64,000 bases of DNA from Oreocharis arfaki (Eukaryota > Chordata > Aves > Passeriformes > Paramythiidae), in contig VZRR01006736.1 in the NCBI GenBank assembly GCA_013398015.1, forward strand, positions 62,001 to 126,000. Direction: 5' to 3'. Shown here one piece after another: positions 10,691 to 23,150 of the stretch (position 1 is the stretch's first letter; each line of letters starts with the position of its first letter). Under the pieces are notes generated by a model that had not been told where the DNA came from, searched no databases, and saw only the letters and a list, made by a program, of their open reading frames with translations. The position numbers and the translations under genes were made by a program.

Positions 10691-13600
10691 GCCTTTTAAC
10701 ATCAACAGCCAAAGTCTGTTGGCTCTGACTGCACTGAGTCAAAGCCAGTGCTGCAGGGTTTGGGTTACTTGCTCTGCAATGATTTTCCAGTGATTTATAA
10801 AACTACTAGGTGCAGTAAATTTATGCCACCAAATAAACTTATGCTAAGCACCCAACCCATTTGCAACCCGGAAAATATCACAGATCACCTCATGCCCATT
10901 TTCCTTCCAGCTTTTTCATTCCTCTCCCAAACAGGACTGATGGTGTTGCACAGCCCTGCCATGACACGTGGTTGAAGAGCATCTCAATCTGCAGCATACA
11001 TGGGACACAAGCACGCTGAGCCTTGGGCTGAAACTCTCCAGGAAACTCTTCAGTGGAACTATATTCCAAAAGAGACAGTTTCAAACAAAATATTTTTTGT
11101 ATTCACTGATCTAAAGTGTGCAGTTTTTCACATCGTAATTCTCTCAACTAATACACAGTTCAGCAGCAAATTTAAACGGTATTGAGGTAAGGATAATTTC
11201 AGGGGTCCTAGCTCTATTTCTGGTGTCTAATTGAGTATATTTTTAACTTTCAATTTAGCTTAATAGGAACTAATTAGTGAAATCCAATTAGATGCCTACT
11301 AACAATTTCTGATTCACTGTTTGATCCTGAAGTCTTACTTTGTGTCACTAGAATCTTAGTGGGAAAGCAAGTGACCCTGAAATAGATGGGAGTATTTGAG
11401 TCTCCAGGTACTATTCTGTATCAGTAAGGCCTTAAATAAACTGAAATGATCACAGGCACATAAAAAAAACCATAATAAAAATTCTGGCCAGAGAAAAATG
11501 GGTCTCAAAAAATATGGCTGCTGCTGTTTTCTTCTATTTCACTGTGGTTCTGACCAAAGATGTACATATTGTTTGAGTTACCTCTCTCTTTTTTTCATGA
11601 AACTCTGACTCTTAAGTTACTGCTGCAGAAAAGGCCACTTTCTTCTGTTTTATTACAAGTGCCATATCCTCAACAGAGTATCATTTCTAAAGGCTTCAGA
11701 GAGTCAATATATTCTCCATAGAGTTTGTTGGGTGTTTTCACAAAGCCTGGTTTTGGACTGACAAAAATAATAGTAAGTTAGTTCTAGATGAGAAAAGAAA
11801 ACAAACTTCTGATCCTCTATATTATCAGCATCTAACAACTACTTTTAACTTAATATTTATTCTGTTGGTTTGGGTTTTCGTTGTTTTTCTTTTCTTCATG
11901 GTGCCTTTCATTTCTTCTAATCTGTATATGAATACAGTTAACGTGCGGCTGTGTTTCACCAGCTTCTGCTTCTTCCTCTTGAGGGGCTCAGATGATGCTG
12001 CAGCTCACTGCTCCCTGGTTAATGGGTTCAGGTGTCTGTAACTGTGTTCTCTGCTCTGCTGGAAGCTGATGTTCACTCTTAATAAGTCAGCAGTGGGGGA
12101 ACTCAAGCCAACAAAAATTAAGGAAAATCATAGATTAGAGACATTATTTTATGTTTCATGTTGCTCCCTCAGCCGTGTGATACCAAGAATCTATCCAATT
12201 TTCTATTTCTTATATTGCAGTTACTGAAAATTCCATACCTCTAAGGACAATAAAATTATTAAATAATATTATATTCTGTGTGTGCTGTTTGAAAAAAAGA
12301 ATCTTTCACTCAGGTTATTTTTAATAGACATTTTGCACTGGGAAACAGGTTTACTTTAAGGTTGTCTGATGTATTCTAGGAAAAACCCACAAACATTTAT
12401 TCCAGTACCCCGACTCTCAGGAACGTTTTTGCATTTCTAGGTACATGACTAGACTTGCAATCCCAGCTGTTAGCCTGTTTTGTAACTGAATTTCCCTTTT
12501 TAAGTGATTCAATCTGACTCATACTGGTGTCCAGCAGCTTGGAAAGGTTGTTAATGTGATGTGACAAACTTGACATTAGCTGCCTTGGTTAAGGCCAAGA
12601 AAAAAATCACACAGAGCTTAACAGATCAGAGACAGCACCTAGAATTTTACATAGAAAGGAAATGAAATAAGTGGAGACTCTGGCTAAATGAAACTGATGC
12701 TTTCTGGATGGGCAAATGTATTATGAAGAGTTTTGTTGTTCTTACAGTGTCTGCAGTAAATTGAGCACCATGCAGAGCAGCACTCTCAATGACTTGGAGG
12801 CATCCTTTGAAGGATACACTTGACAGAAAAGATGATAAATGCCAGGATAAATGGAGATTTAATGAAGCCTTTGGGCACTAATGACAGTGGATTTCTGGAA
12901 GAGGTTTAATTCCATTGGCATGTCCAAATTTACTCCTTCCCTTTACTGTATGTAAAATTTTATTTAGCTAAACTCTGCTGACCAGAAGTTTTAAGTCCCA
13001 TCATGGCTTGGTAGGTGAGTGACAGGCTCACAGCTGAGATCCAAGAGAGATGCAGACATGGGCATTTGGCACAATGCAATTAGGCAGCCTGCCTCCAGCC
13101 ATCAGTCAGCAGACACTGAGTGAAAAACTGAAGGGAAAACATGTTCTGGGGAATAACATGTGAGAGATGATCATAGGCCATGAACTGCACAGGAAACTCA
13201 TCCCGAGATCTCCCCAAGGAGGGGAAGGGAGAACCACTCCACCAGGCTTCAAACCTGCCTGCCTGTCCCTTGCCACAGACTGCCTGTCTCAGCCAGGCAG
13301 GCTCAGAGCATGTGCTTCTCGCTCCAGCCCCACGGGTTAAATGTGAAAAAAAAGATAAGTGACATCGTGACATCTTTTCCCCTTTTTTTTTTTTTTTTTT
13401 TAGGTTTTAAATTTTAAAGCGGGACAAGAGGAAGAATATTTTGATGGTTAGAAACTGAAAGTCTTTCCATTTTATCCTTACATGATATATTGTAGGGATG
13501 CACTTAGGTCATAAAACCTGTGAGATCTAGAAATAATGGATCTGGATGGTAAACTAGAAAGCTAGAAAGTGTTCTGGTATTTCTAACTGGTCTTTTTTCT

Positions 13601-13964
13601 TACTCTGGTAGACAATAACAACAACAGGAGGCCTCGACCTGCTCAGTTTCATTCATTGTCTATGCCACTATTCTAGCACAGGTGAAATAGACTGGACAAT
13701 AGTACCGTGGCTTGTCTCTATTTTGTTTCTATGTCTGGATGCCCAAATAAGCATGGGTGATAATCTCAGCAGAGGCTAGAAGAGCTGTGAAGAGGTATAT
13801 TTTACAATTAAATTTTTGTTTGTCTCACGGAATTCTGAGTATGTCTTTCTATTCCTTGAGGCTGGTATTCTCTCCAACAGTAAGATGGAAGCAAATGAAA
13901 CTGGAGGCCTTGAGTTCTACAGATTGGGGCTGGGGGCAAGCATGTAGGTGTCCATAAATGATCA
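10691..13964. other. non-coding stretch
   Basis: No gene recognised. A GC-richer patch lies at about 13180-13340, with overlapping open frames on both strands (13180-13362 plus, 13080-13373 minus), neither with a motif I know. Moderately GC-rich, motif-dense patches at 11940-12110 and 12480-12640 could be regulatory but nothing specific can be claimed. Confidence 0.55.
13383..13401. repeat. poly(T) run of 19
   Basis: Uninterrupted T homopolymer. The opposite strand has no AATAAA upstream at transcript-end spacing, so it is not read as a retrocopy tail. Confidence 0.95.
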
Positions 13965-14583
13965 TGTTATGTAACAACTAAGGCACAGACTCAGACTGCC
14001 AGGGAATCTGAGACATTTATTCAAAGAAATGAGCTGGTTTTGTACACTTCTTCAAGACACAGTATTTCCTTATATGGTATTTTTCACTAAGCAACGTATC
14101 CCACGCTGCCACACCAGCAGTACACTTTCTCAATGTTCCTGTATGGGGGTGATCATGTGCTGCCCACCCGTCTGGCAGCTTCTCCCAAGGTCAGGGAGAG
14201 ACAAGCTTCCTTGTGCTGCCAAGGTGTTCTGCATGTGCTTTCCACAGCTCGCAGCTCAATTCCATCCTATCTCTCTCCACAATCGTGGGGTGACTTCTGA
14301 AGGGTTACTGGTGCTGGTTGAAAATGAGCAAGTCCAAAGCAGTGTGTGGCTTTGGATGTATGTCCAGCTGAGAGTCTCATCTGCCATGTCACCATTTCAA
14401 AAGGAACAGAGGAGCAACTGCTGCTGTGGTCTGAACATGCACTGATGAGTTGACAGATGTGCACTTGCCAAATGCCCAGGGTCCTTCACAATCCCTGGGG
14501 ATTCGTAAAGGCTAAATAGAAAACCTCTGGAAGTCGAATCAAACATACTGGGAGTGTGATTCCTCACGAAGCATTTGCCCACA
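13965..14583 (-). mobile_element. LTR-like block, minus strand (possible endogenous retrovirus LTR)
   Basis: Read on the minus strand, the block starts TGTGGGCAAATG at 14583. It has a CATATAAGG TATA-like box near 14069-14076, an AATAAA at 14021-14016 about 50 bases later, and ends in ACATAACA at 13965. Its base composition (near 50% GC with CpG) differs from the flanks. TG...CA ends, a TATA box and a poly(A) signal in order are what an LTR has. I do not recognise the family and see no target-site duplication, so the borders are tentative. The 138-codon plus-strand frame at 14029-14445 and minus frames at 14267-14582 lie inside it and are not called as genes. Confidence 0.45.
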
Positions 14584-15591
14584 AACTCTGCACTGTAATG
14601 ACTTCATTTATTCATGAGCAATTGCGGTCTAATTGTTTTGTCATATGAAAAGGTTTGCTGACCTCACCGCTACCAGCAGAAGTGACAGCAGGGCTGGATC
14701 TCTCCCTTTCACTGCCTCATCAGCTACAGTCCTTTGTAACAGCAGCATCCTTTAAAACTAGCAAGTCATATTTTGGCAAAAGCAATTAGCAATTTTATAA
14801 GCTATCACACGAGGATGCAGCATTCACCTCTAGGTCCCACCATCTTAAGAATGAAATATTGAAAACAACAGTGAACATGACAGTGTGGCTTTTCCTTGGC
14901 ATAAGAAATAACACTCCTCTATCACATGCAGATATTGAGATTGTTCTTTAATTTATAATTTAAAATCATACAGTTACTTTGAGCCCCAGGCAAGGATACT
15001 TCGTTCATGCTAAATAAAGTGATCCTTCTTTATAAAAAACTATATTGACTCAGGCTATTGAAAAACATGTGTATGTGAAAAATGTTTATACAAGAAAATA
15101 AAATAGGACAAACTGGAGCAATAGATTCATGCACCTGTTCCCAGGTCAAGGTGTAAACAGGAAAGGGAAAAAAATATTTAAATTGAATATATCATTGAAG
15201 TGTTCACGATATAAATCTACTATTAATGTTAACAATATCTTGACTTTTATTATATTCACATGTGTTTATAACAATGAAATGTTAGCTATATATGCAATAT
15301 AGTGAATTCAACTCCTTAAGGAGAAAAACTTTTCCTTGAAAAGTTCTTTCATTAAAGAGGAAAAAAGCAGGAAGAGAAAAGAGGAATGTTGGGTGATGAG
15401 AGTTCAAAAGGTAAAGCTGATAATCTCTCTTATACCAGTAGGAAAGAAAGTCCTTTAAAGACTATAATCAGCATTGGTGCATCTTACAAGATTTTTGGTG
15501 GAAAACCATTATGAAAGTACAAATCAGGTTTAAAAAAAAAACAACAACAAAATAAAATCCTAACAGTGAACTGATCCAGAAAAGAAAATCC

Positions 15592-15613
15592 CTGAGATTT
15601 TGAAAAATCTCAG
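15592..15613. repeat. 9-bp inverted repeat, 4-base loop
   Basis: ctgagattt at 15592-15600 is the exact reverse complement of 15605-15613. Too short to call a functional RNA. Confidence 0.85.
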
Positions 15614-16129
15614 TTTTGCAACTTGTTTGCTGTCCTGTGCAGGAATAAATTTCAAATATTGCTTGCTTCAAACTGGCCTTTATTATAATTGATTTAAAGG
15701 ACTTCACAAGAAATCTTTTGATGGATTGTGGGGTCTTTTTAGTAAAAACTGTGGCTTTTCCAGGAGACTAATAAAAGAATTACAATAAATGCCACTCCAT
15801 GTACCTACTAATAAAGACTCCCAATGTTGCCTTTACACTGTGTCAGAAATTCACAAATTCAAAGATATAGCTCAATGCTAATTTTGACAGAAGCTGTTTT
15901 ACTGTATGTTATTTACAGTGATGAGCTATTTCCTTCACCTAAACTATATAGGAGTGATTTTTAGTAAGTATTACAGGTATTAAGGATTGTAAGACAATTT
16001 CAAGTATTTGGAAATACTCACTTCCAGCACTACTAAATATTACTTACTTATATGTACCGTGTATTGTATGTTGGAACCAGTGGTAAGAAAACTAATAAGG
16101 AAATGGGTCATTTCTTCCACCTGACTAAG

Positions 16130-16228
16130 CCGGAAAGATGTTGAAGAGCTATTGCAAGGCAGCAGCCTGAGATGCTCTGGGTTTGTGTTTTGGAAATTAT
16201 TGAAAAAAGAATACGAAAAAGCCTATAG
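16130..16228 (+). other. weak candidate internal exon
   Basis: A pyrimidine-rich acceptor (tttcttccacctgactaag, AG at 16128-16129) and a strong donor (tatag|gtaagt, GT at 16229-16230) enclose 99 bases. One frame is open throughout and reads RKDVEELLQGSSLRCSG..., with an in-frame TAA formed only by the donor. No domain is recognised. The acceptor is mediocre, and a 33-codon open frame is not rare by chance. Confidence 0.15.
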
Positions 16229-18254
16229 GTAAGTCCTTAAGGTCTCTTTTTGTTAGGTTGGTTATGGATTTATTTCCTAAATAGTGAAATGGGCATAGTG
16301 AATAGTGAAACTCTGCATGAATTCATTTAAACAGTCCACAAGAATCTGGACATTCTCTAAATATTCTTTTCATGCAACAATTACATTATTCTGTGTATGT
16401 GTATTTATGCTGATGCTCCTGTCACTGAATTGCTCTAAACTGGTAAGTAGTTATTGGCACCGTCTTTCCAAACTGTGGAACCAGGTCCCTCTGACCTTGT
16501 GATGGAATCAAGTCTACACATGCAATAGCTCTCACCAAAACGTGCAACGATCTCCAGCTCATGTAAGACATTTTATGTAGTTTCCACCTTTTTCTTAAGT
16601 CGTAGGCCAAAACTGCATCAGTGAGGGCCACCAGGCATCTGGAATTTGGTTCCAGTATTCAAGTCTACGACCATTCTAATCTTCAGTCCTAAAGTAGCCT
16701 TCTAAAGCAAATACTTTAATTAAGGATCCACAAAGAGGACAGAAGATTCTACTTAATTTCTTCTTCCCATGATCACAGTGGAAGTCAGCATAGCCTGTGG
16801 TGACTGTTTTTCAAGACATGCTCATGAGATGCAATGCTGTGCACACAGTTCCCTATTATTTCACTTTTTCAAGTGAAAGTGAGGAGATTCTTCATCTTCA
16901 TAGGCTTTATTCGCAGGAAATACATTCAACTCTATGAAATTTCCCATGACTACTCCCATGGACTTGACCCAGAGGTTATCCTTCAGAGAAGCACAGTGAC
17001 CTCGCAGTTCCTCTGGTCCCACGTGATGTGAAAACTCTTAGCCATGTCTTGGCACGACATGCTTTGTTCAATGTGAGACAAGGAAGCCATGCTGACAGCC
17101 TTAGGGTAAATTCCTTGCCAGCTTAGAGAGCTACATAACAGTGTCATTTTGCTGCTTTCACACTGCTCTATTTTCTTTCTCAAATGTCCACCTGGGCAGC
17201 CTTGCTAACATGTGTTAGACAGACTGTTTTTCTTTTCTTTACAAAAGGCCGCATTTGGCAAGATGTCCAGTATTTTTTGCAAGCATCCTGGAATGAAAGA
17301 TTACTTTTTGTCTGTACATGACATATGCCATGGAGACAACTCCTCTTCTTGCTGCATCTCTTTCCTTCTGTGATATTTTCACTTAGATAATCATACAATA
17401 AAAGGAACACTGCTGCATTGTTTTAGAAAGCTGGTTATAAAAGTTGACTGCGCATATTCTCAGTGCAGTTAAAAATTATTTTGTGAGTTCTCTACATATA
17501 CTTGATGATATGTAAGATTAATGCTGCCACAAAAATAGGACACACTGAGATGAAAAAAAAAAAAAGCCTGAAAGCATTTTTTTTTCACATTTTATATGAC
17601 TCTTCTAACACTTATACTTTTCTTTCTTTCACATTTGAAATTTTCCCTGTTGTCTCCAAGACAGATGGAATGAAATTAAGCATGGAGGAGAATTGTGGAG
17701 AACACTTAATTTTTTCATTACTATTTTTGGGACAAATTGTTCTTTAAAAAGAGATTATACTTAATTCCACATACTTACAAGAAGGCGACACAGTATTTTC
17801 AGAGAACAGCATTACTAAGTAAACTATATGCACAAATTTTATTACCAAAGCAGTATTTCATACTTCTCATATATATTCATACACATGGGTATGAAATGGG
17901 AAAATTTTAATTGAGTAAAGTATATATATCTACTCTATTGAATATATCTCTGTGGATCTTCAAATTGCTAAAAAATCATATCCATGGTCTTTTGGGGGCT
18001 TTTAAATGGTCTGTTTTGCCACAAAAATCATCATTAACTTTTCAAACACAGAGAAGTTAATGAATGTTAAATAAATTTGAATCAATTGAGTCACACCATG
18101 TGGTCCATACTGAAAACATGTTGTCAGGCTTTGGCCTCTTACAGGACTGTTTGAAAAAGTCCTGTGCAAGAAAGCTGTAAGATAGTTAAAGATCACCTCC
18201 TCCATTTTCCAATAGTAGTCCATGCAAACAAATATGAAATTAGGCAAAAATGCC

Positions 18255-18778
18255 AGAAGGCCTTTGCAAATGGACAGAGCTCGTAACCAAACTCAGAGAT
18301 AAGAAGAAACCATACAAAAGGAGGAAGCAAGGGGATACGGGGATATGGGAGAAACACAGAAATATTACCTGAGCATGAAGGAATGAAGTTAGAAAAATTA
18401 AACCCAAGGGAAATTAAATATGGCCGAGGATATCAATGCCAAAAAGGAGACCTTCTACCTGTACATAGGTGAAAAAAGGGAGACTGAGGAAAATGTGGGC
18501 CCATTGTTTAACAAGATGGAGTAATTTGCTATACAGAATACAGAAAGGGCTGATTTACCTTAAAAGTCAGATCATCTCCCTGGGATCTCAGGTCCCAGAG
18601 ACTATGGCAAAGGCTGTAGCAATGAAAATTTATCTTGTGTAAAAGAGATGAGGTCAGGGAATGCTTAAGCAAACTGGACCTACACAAATCCGTCAGCCCT
18701 GATGGGGTGCACTTACATGTCTGGATGGAGCTCACATAGACCACTGCAAGGCCAACATCGATAGTCTTTGCTCAATTA
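18255..18778 (+). mobile_element. CR1 LINE ORF2 fragment (linker and start of reverse transcriptase)
   Basis: A degenerate plus-strand copy of CR1 ORF2. Pieces of the protein are readable in shifting frames: a LRDKKKPYKRRKQG-like basic linker near 18284-18326, a tacataggtgaaaaaaggga segment followed by gaaaatgtgggcccatt near 18460-18505 (the family's 'YIGDKRKTRENVGPL' block), and KLDLHKSVSPDGVH at 18671-18712 (the family's 'KLDIHKSMGPDGMH' at the start of the reverse-transcriptase domain). In-frame stops and frameshifts make it a dead fragment, truncated at both ends. Assigned from recalled family motifs. Confidence 0.9.
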
Positions 18779-21700
18779 AGCCTATCATTTCACTCAACAT
18801 GCAATATTGAACTAAGGTGCAAAATAGGATGATGTCACACAAGCACAGCTCAGGCTGAGGCCTGCACTGAGGATGAGAGCTGGTGGTCCTCATGCTGAAC
18901 GAAATCTTCCATTCTGAAGAGTGTGGGCTGAACTGCTTGTGCCGAGTTCTCCCAGTGCTCAGTGTAACCCACTGCCCAGCAGGACTCACATGCAGCCCTT
19001 ACTTCATCTCAGATTTAAATGCATGTTCGCTACCAAGGTTCTTTCGCTGTTTTTCAATCAGGAAAGTAGAGTCTAAAACCAAGGTACTACCTTAAAATGA
19101 GCAAAGCTGGAGAAACCATAAAAAGGCTTCAAAAACAAAAGGAATTATTTTTTTGAAGATTGCAGAAAGGTTTATAAGAACTTAGTAAATGTCGTAATAA
19201 AGGTTCATTGATTAAAAGAAATTGGTTCTATTGCTCATAATAGCATCTCATTGATTGAAAAGCATTGCCTGGAATGGTTTCCTCCAAAGCAGCATCTGTT
19301 ATGTATTAACCTCTTAGCCTTCAGAGTCATGGGATATGAATTTCTTGCTCAAACTACTGGTCAGATGACCCATCCATGACATTTAATAAATTGCAACTCT
19401 GCACATAGATTCAGGATTTCATAAAAACAGGGAAAAACACATTATAAAGAAGGCACAGTTTTCATGATGCATGGTGCAACTGTGTTCTTTATGTTAAAAA
19501 ACCAAAATTGTCTAAACTCAGAGTGTAAATTCTGTTTTATTAAATGCATGAAATAAATTTTAAGATAATCATCCAGCCTTCAATGGTAAACAGCGGTGTA
19601 ATGATTGAACATTGAATGAAAGAAAATCTGTCATGTCTAGTTTGTTAGCGAAAATGATACAAGGACAAGGCAGCTTTGATTTTCATCTTTAGTTAAAATG
19701 AATGTAGTTACCTATCACACATTAGCCATAGCATGTGTACGTGATTGTAGGAATATAGTCACAATTTTCTGTACTACGTTTTGCTATTGTTTAAAAAAAA
19801 ATCTTAAAAGTGCTGCAGTTTATTGTTATTATCAGATTTCATGAGAGAAAATTTATCTCATAAAACCACAATAAGGATAGTTTTATTAAAGAGATTTGAT
19901 TGGTTTCAGTTAATCTCTAAAATATGTTCTATACATTTGTTTTTCATTTTGCATAGGAGCTACTTGCACATCTTAGACTGGGATCTAAACTGTCTGTACT
20001 GGAAATGAAATACTGTGTGAAGAAGATTTTATTATGAAAAGTCTATTTATTTTCTTATATAATGAGACAGTATATAGTTAAAAACAGTTCACCCAATGTC
20101 CTCCTGTACAGTTGTGGCATAAACAATAATTTAACTCTTAAAGATATTTTTATTTGTCGCTTTACAGTACAGTATCTGACACAAAACTATGCATGAAACT
20201 ATTTGATAAAATAGTTTATTAAAAATTAAGTGTTAAGAGGTCTTCCAGTGCTTCCAGTTCAGGAGTTAAATGTAGTCTAACTTTAGTAATGTAAACAGTA
20301 TAGAGACAGGTGTGTTTTAAGCAGTTCACAGATCAGTAGTGTCTGAGTCACACAAGAAGGAAAACCAGCCCTGTGCTGTTAATGTGCTTCGGTGCCAATT
20401 TCATGGTTAATACTACCTGTGTAGACTATAAGAAAAACCAGGAAAAACTAAGATGAAAAAAGGGAATATCTAAACCCAATAGTACATAGAAAATTTGAGA
20501 ATATGAAAAATTAGAAGGATGCTGAATAAGGAAGTGGGAGGCATAAAAATAGTGAAGGACTAATGTATCCTCAAGGAGGGTCAGTCAGTTCAACCTCCAG
20601 TCAAGCACGTTATCTGTGTGCAGCATAGCACAGAAACAGATAATACCCAGGAGCGTATCCAAGGCTCTAGATCGGAGCACCAGGGTGCTGAGCTCTTATA
20701 AAATCCTAAAGTATAAGGTCCAGATAGGCAGTAGTATTTATATTCTTAAAATGAGATGTAGGCTGCTAAATCTAATAGTATCAGCCCGACCCCAGTGCTC
20801 AAATATAAGTTAATGATAGCCATCCAAACTCATCAGTGCCCACTTTGAACACGAAAATTTTATGAGTGCTCAGGGTTGTTCTCTGTACCTAAAATTTTCT
20901 CTTGAAAACTCTGAAAAATGTGATCATTGCATTGGGTTAGTAAGCACACAGAGATTACAAATTTCTCTTACTAAGTCCTCTAAGGATTCTGTCCCAGAGT
21001 TGAGCCGAGATACCTGTTTACAAATCTGAAGATTCGAGTTCCTCAACAAAAGCAATTGCAGTGGCTATATCTTTTATAATACAGTGAAGAAGGAACAGAC
21101 TTGGAGAAAATGCTGTTGCTTCCCATATTTTATAACTGTGCAGTGAGGAGCAACTAATTCTATGGCCCTCTTCTTTTTGAGGTTCAGGTCAACATACTGC
21201 AGCAGTGAGAATAATACTAAAGCTACCAGCCCGTTGCATAGTCTGGATATAGGTCTGGCATGCATATGTCTGTTTTTCCTGTCACACCAGATTTCGTTCC
21301 ACTATGCAGGATACATTTTAAGATATCTTAGGCTGTAAGAGCACCAGAGGTGCTTGTTTCTCTGTATGCTGCTTGTTCATGGGTAGTTAGCTTGCTCCAA
21401 GAATAATCATATCTCACAATGACAGTTTCACTTAAAATGAGGAGACAATTTTCATAAGACAAGATGGATTTGAAGCTTCCTCCTTTCCTTTATAACCTGT
21501 TGAGTACAGGTTATAAGAGATGTATTTTCACAGAGTTGTTTTCACCCGTGCTTTTTCTTGGAGGTTATGAGTATGTGAGGACAGCGAGTAAAACAGGGAG
21601 GGAGAGGCAATTTGTTGTGGCTAACATAATGACTCAAATTCTTTATTTAAACACTGATGAGAGCAGTTAGTAAAAGTCTGAAAGAAATAATCTAGTCCAT

Positions 21701-22154
21701 CCAATTTGCATGGTTTTAGTCACTTTGTGGGAAAATCCTTACCACTACTGCATTCTTTTAGGAATAAAAGTTGTATACGTGCCAGAATATGGAATCTAGA
21801 AAAGCATTATATTATTTCTAGTAACATAACCAAACATACAAACCAGAGTTTTTGCATATTCTATTATATATGTATAGATATGTTAATGGATATAAGCTGT
21901 AGTTATAATCCTGCCTGTTCAATTACTCCCTTTCAAGACAAGACATGACAGGCACATTCATCGTGGGCTAGTGGTGGATATTTTTTCATGTATAAGAAAG
22001 AGAGATTCAATTTCTTGAGGAAGGAACACAATTCTTACTTCTTGAGTGAATGCTATAAAGCCTGTGTTACAAGGCCAAAGTTCAGTACTGTCTTTGATGA
22101 AGTGATGTAGCGCTTGGACTTTCCAGAGGCATACTCACACAACTTAAAATGAAG
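18779..22154. other. AT-rich non-coding stretch
   Basis: No gene recognised. The block 20540-20820 is less AT-rich and looks repeat-like, but I cannot name a family. An 11-bp hairpin at 21490-21516 is listed separately. Open frames (for example 18883-19095, 20616-20813, 21464-21670, 21706-21948) carry no recognised motif. Confidence 0.6.
21490..21516. repeat. 11-bp perfect inverted repeat, 5-base loop
   Basis: ttataacctgt (21490-21500) pairs exactly with acaggttataa (21506-21516) across a tgagt loop. No T-run follows and no function is assigned. Confidence 0.9.
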
Positions 22155-22420
22155 GTTCATAGAATCAGAGAAATCTGATGAAGGTTCACCCAAAAATGGA
22201 TGGAAAAGATCTCTGGGTTCATCAAGTCACCTAGTTCTGCCTTATGTCCAAGAAGATCTATTGACAGCACTGGTCAATAAACTGTGGCTGACTTACCAAA
22301 TCTCGAAAAGCCCGATGGATAGGGATTTTGGCACACCTCTGGATAAACTGCTGTAGTATGGAACCACCTTCCCAGGGAGATGTATTCATCAAGAACCTCC
22401 CAATCATCAGCATGTGATCA
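22155..22420 (-). mobile_element. old CR1 LINE 3' fragment, antisense
   Basis: Begins with gttcatagaatcagagaaat, the reverse complement of a CR1 terminal repeat. It continues with aagatctctgggttcatcaa and later ccaccttcccagggagatgt, both recognisable as diverged antisense CR1 tail blocks. It is much more diverged than the next copy and its inner limit is uncertain. Confidence 0.65.
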
Positions 22421-22617
22421 CTCCCATGTGTTTGGCCACTGTCACCACCGAGAAGAGATGAGAACTATCACCTTACTAACTTCATTTCAAGTTCCCATCG
22501 GGTGTAATTACACACCTCCTTCCACAGTTTCTTCTAGGAGATCTTAGTCACCCAGCCACTCCTCAAAGGCTGTGTGCCCTATGACCTGAGCACTGGTCTT
22601 ACTGAATTCATGGGTGT

Positions 22618-23150
22618 TTACAATGAATCACAGACTATGCTGAGGTGGAAGGGACCCACAAGGATCACTGAGTCCACCTCCTGGCCCTGCACAGCACCAT
22701 CCCCCAGGGTCACACCATGTCCCCAAGAGCATTGTCCGAAGACTTCTTGAGCTCTGTCCAGCTGATGCTGCGACCGCTTCCCTGGGAAGCCTGTTCCAGT
22801 GCCCAAACACCCCCTGGGGGAAGAACATTTTTCTAAGATACAACCTAAAACTCCCCTGACACAACTTCAGGCCATTCCCTCAGGTCCTGTCACAGGTCAC
22901 AGAGAAGAAATCAGTGTCTGCCCCTCCTCTTCCCCTCATGAGGAAGTTGTAGACAGCAATGAGGTCTCCCCTCAGTCTCCTCTTCTCCAGGCTGAACAGA
23001 TCAAGTGGCCTCAGGTGCTCCTTATACAGCTTCCCCTCAAGGCCCTTCACCATCTTAATGGTCCTCTTTTGGACACTCTCTCATAGTTTAATGTCTTTCT
23101 TACCCTGCGGTGCCCAAAATTGCGCACAATATTCAAGGTGAGACTTCACA
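22618..23150 (-). mobile_element. CR1 LINE 3' fragment, antisense (about 530 bp)
   Basis: Clear minus-strand CR1 copy. From its 3' end it reads gaatcacagactatgctgag, ggtggaagggacccacaagg, then further in cctgttccagtgcccaaaca, gaggtctcccctcagtctcc, tcttctccaggctgaacag, a ggtcctcttttggacactct block and cacaatattcaaggtgagac at the 5' side. These are the standard antisense landmarks of the CR1 ORF2 end and 3' UTR. It is truncated at about 23150. The overlapping frames at 22618-22864 (minus) and 22799-23141 (plus) are shadows of this element. It is the best-preserved CR1 in the window. Confidence 0.95.

Larger units (their letters stand above)
14584..18254. other. non-coding stretch
   Basis: No gene recognised. 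The first 240 bases (14584-14825) are rich in homeodomain-type ATTA/TAAT cores (caattgcggtctaattg, gcaattagcaattttat) and could be a conserved non-coding element. A 9-bp hairpin lies at 15592-15613 and a weak candidate exon at 16130-16228, both listed separately. Other open frames to 18.2 kb show no recognisable domain. Confidence 0.55.

Noticed and set aside
10608..10975. 12-bp exact repeat catgacacgtgg at about 10610 and 10960
   Set aside because: Only the first copy sits in a CR1 tail; the second has no CR1 context, and a single 12-mer match within a few hundred bases is weak evidence.
13180..13340. GC-rich patch with open frames on both strands, considered as an exon
   Set aside because: No convincing splice pair and no recognised peptide; kept only as a composition note.
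14029..14445. The longest open frame of the window (138 codons, plus strand)
   Set aside because: It lies inside an LTR-like block read on the opposite strand, has no recognised domain, and overlaps minus-strand frames of similar quality.
22618..23141. Cluster of overlapping open frames on both strands
   Set aside because: All fall within a CR1 3' fragment, whose 3' region keeps open frames on either strand without coding for a host protein.
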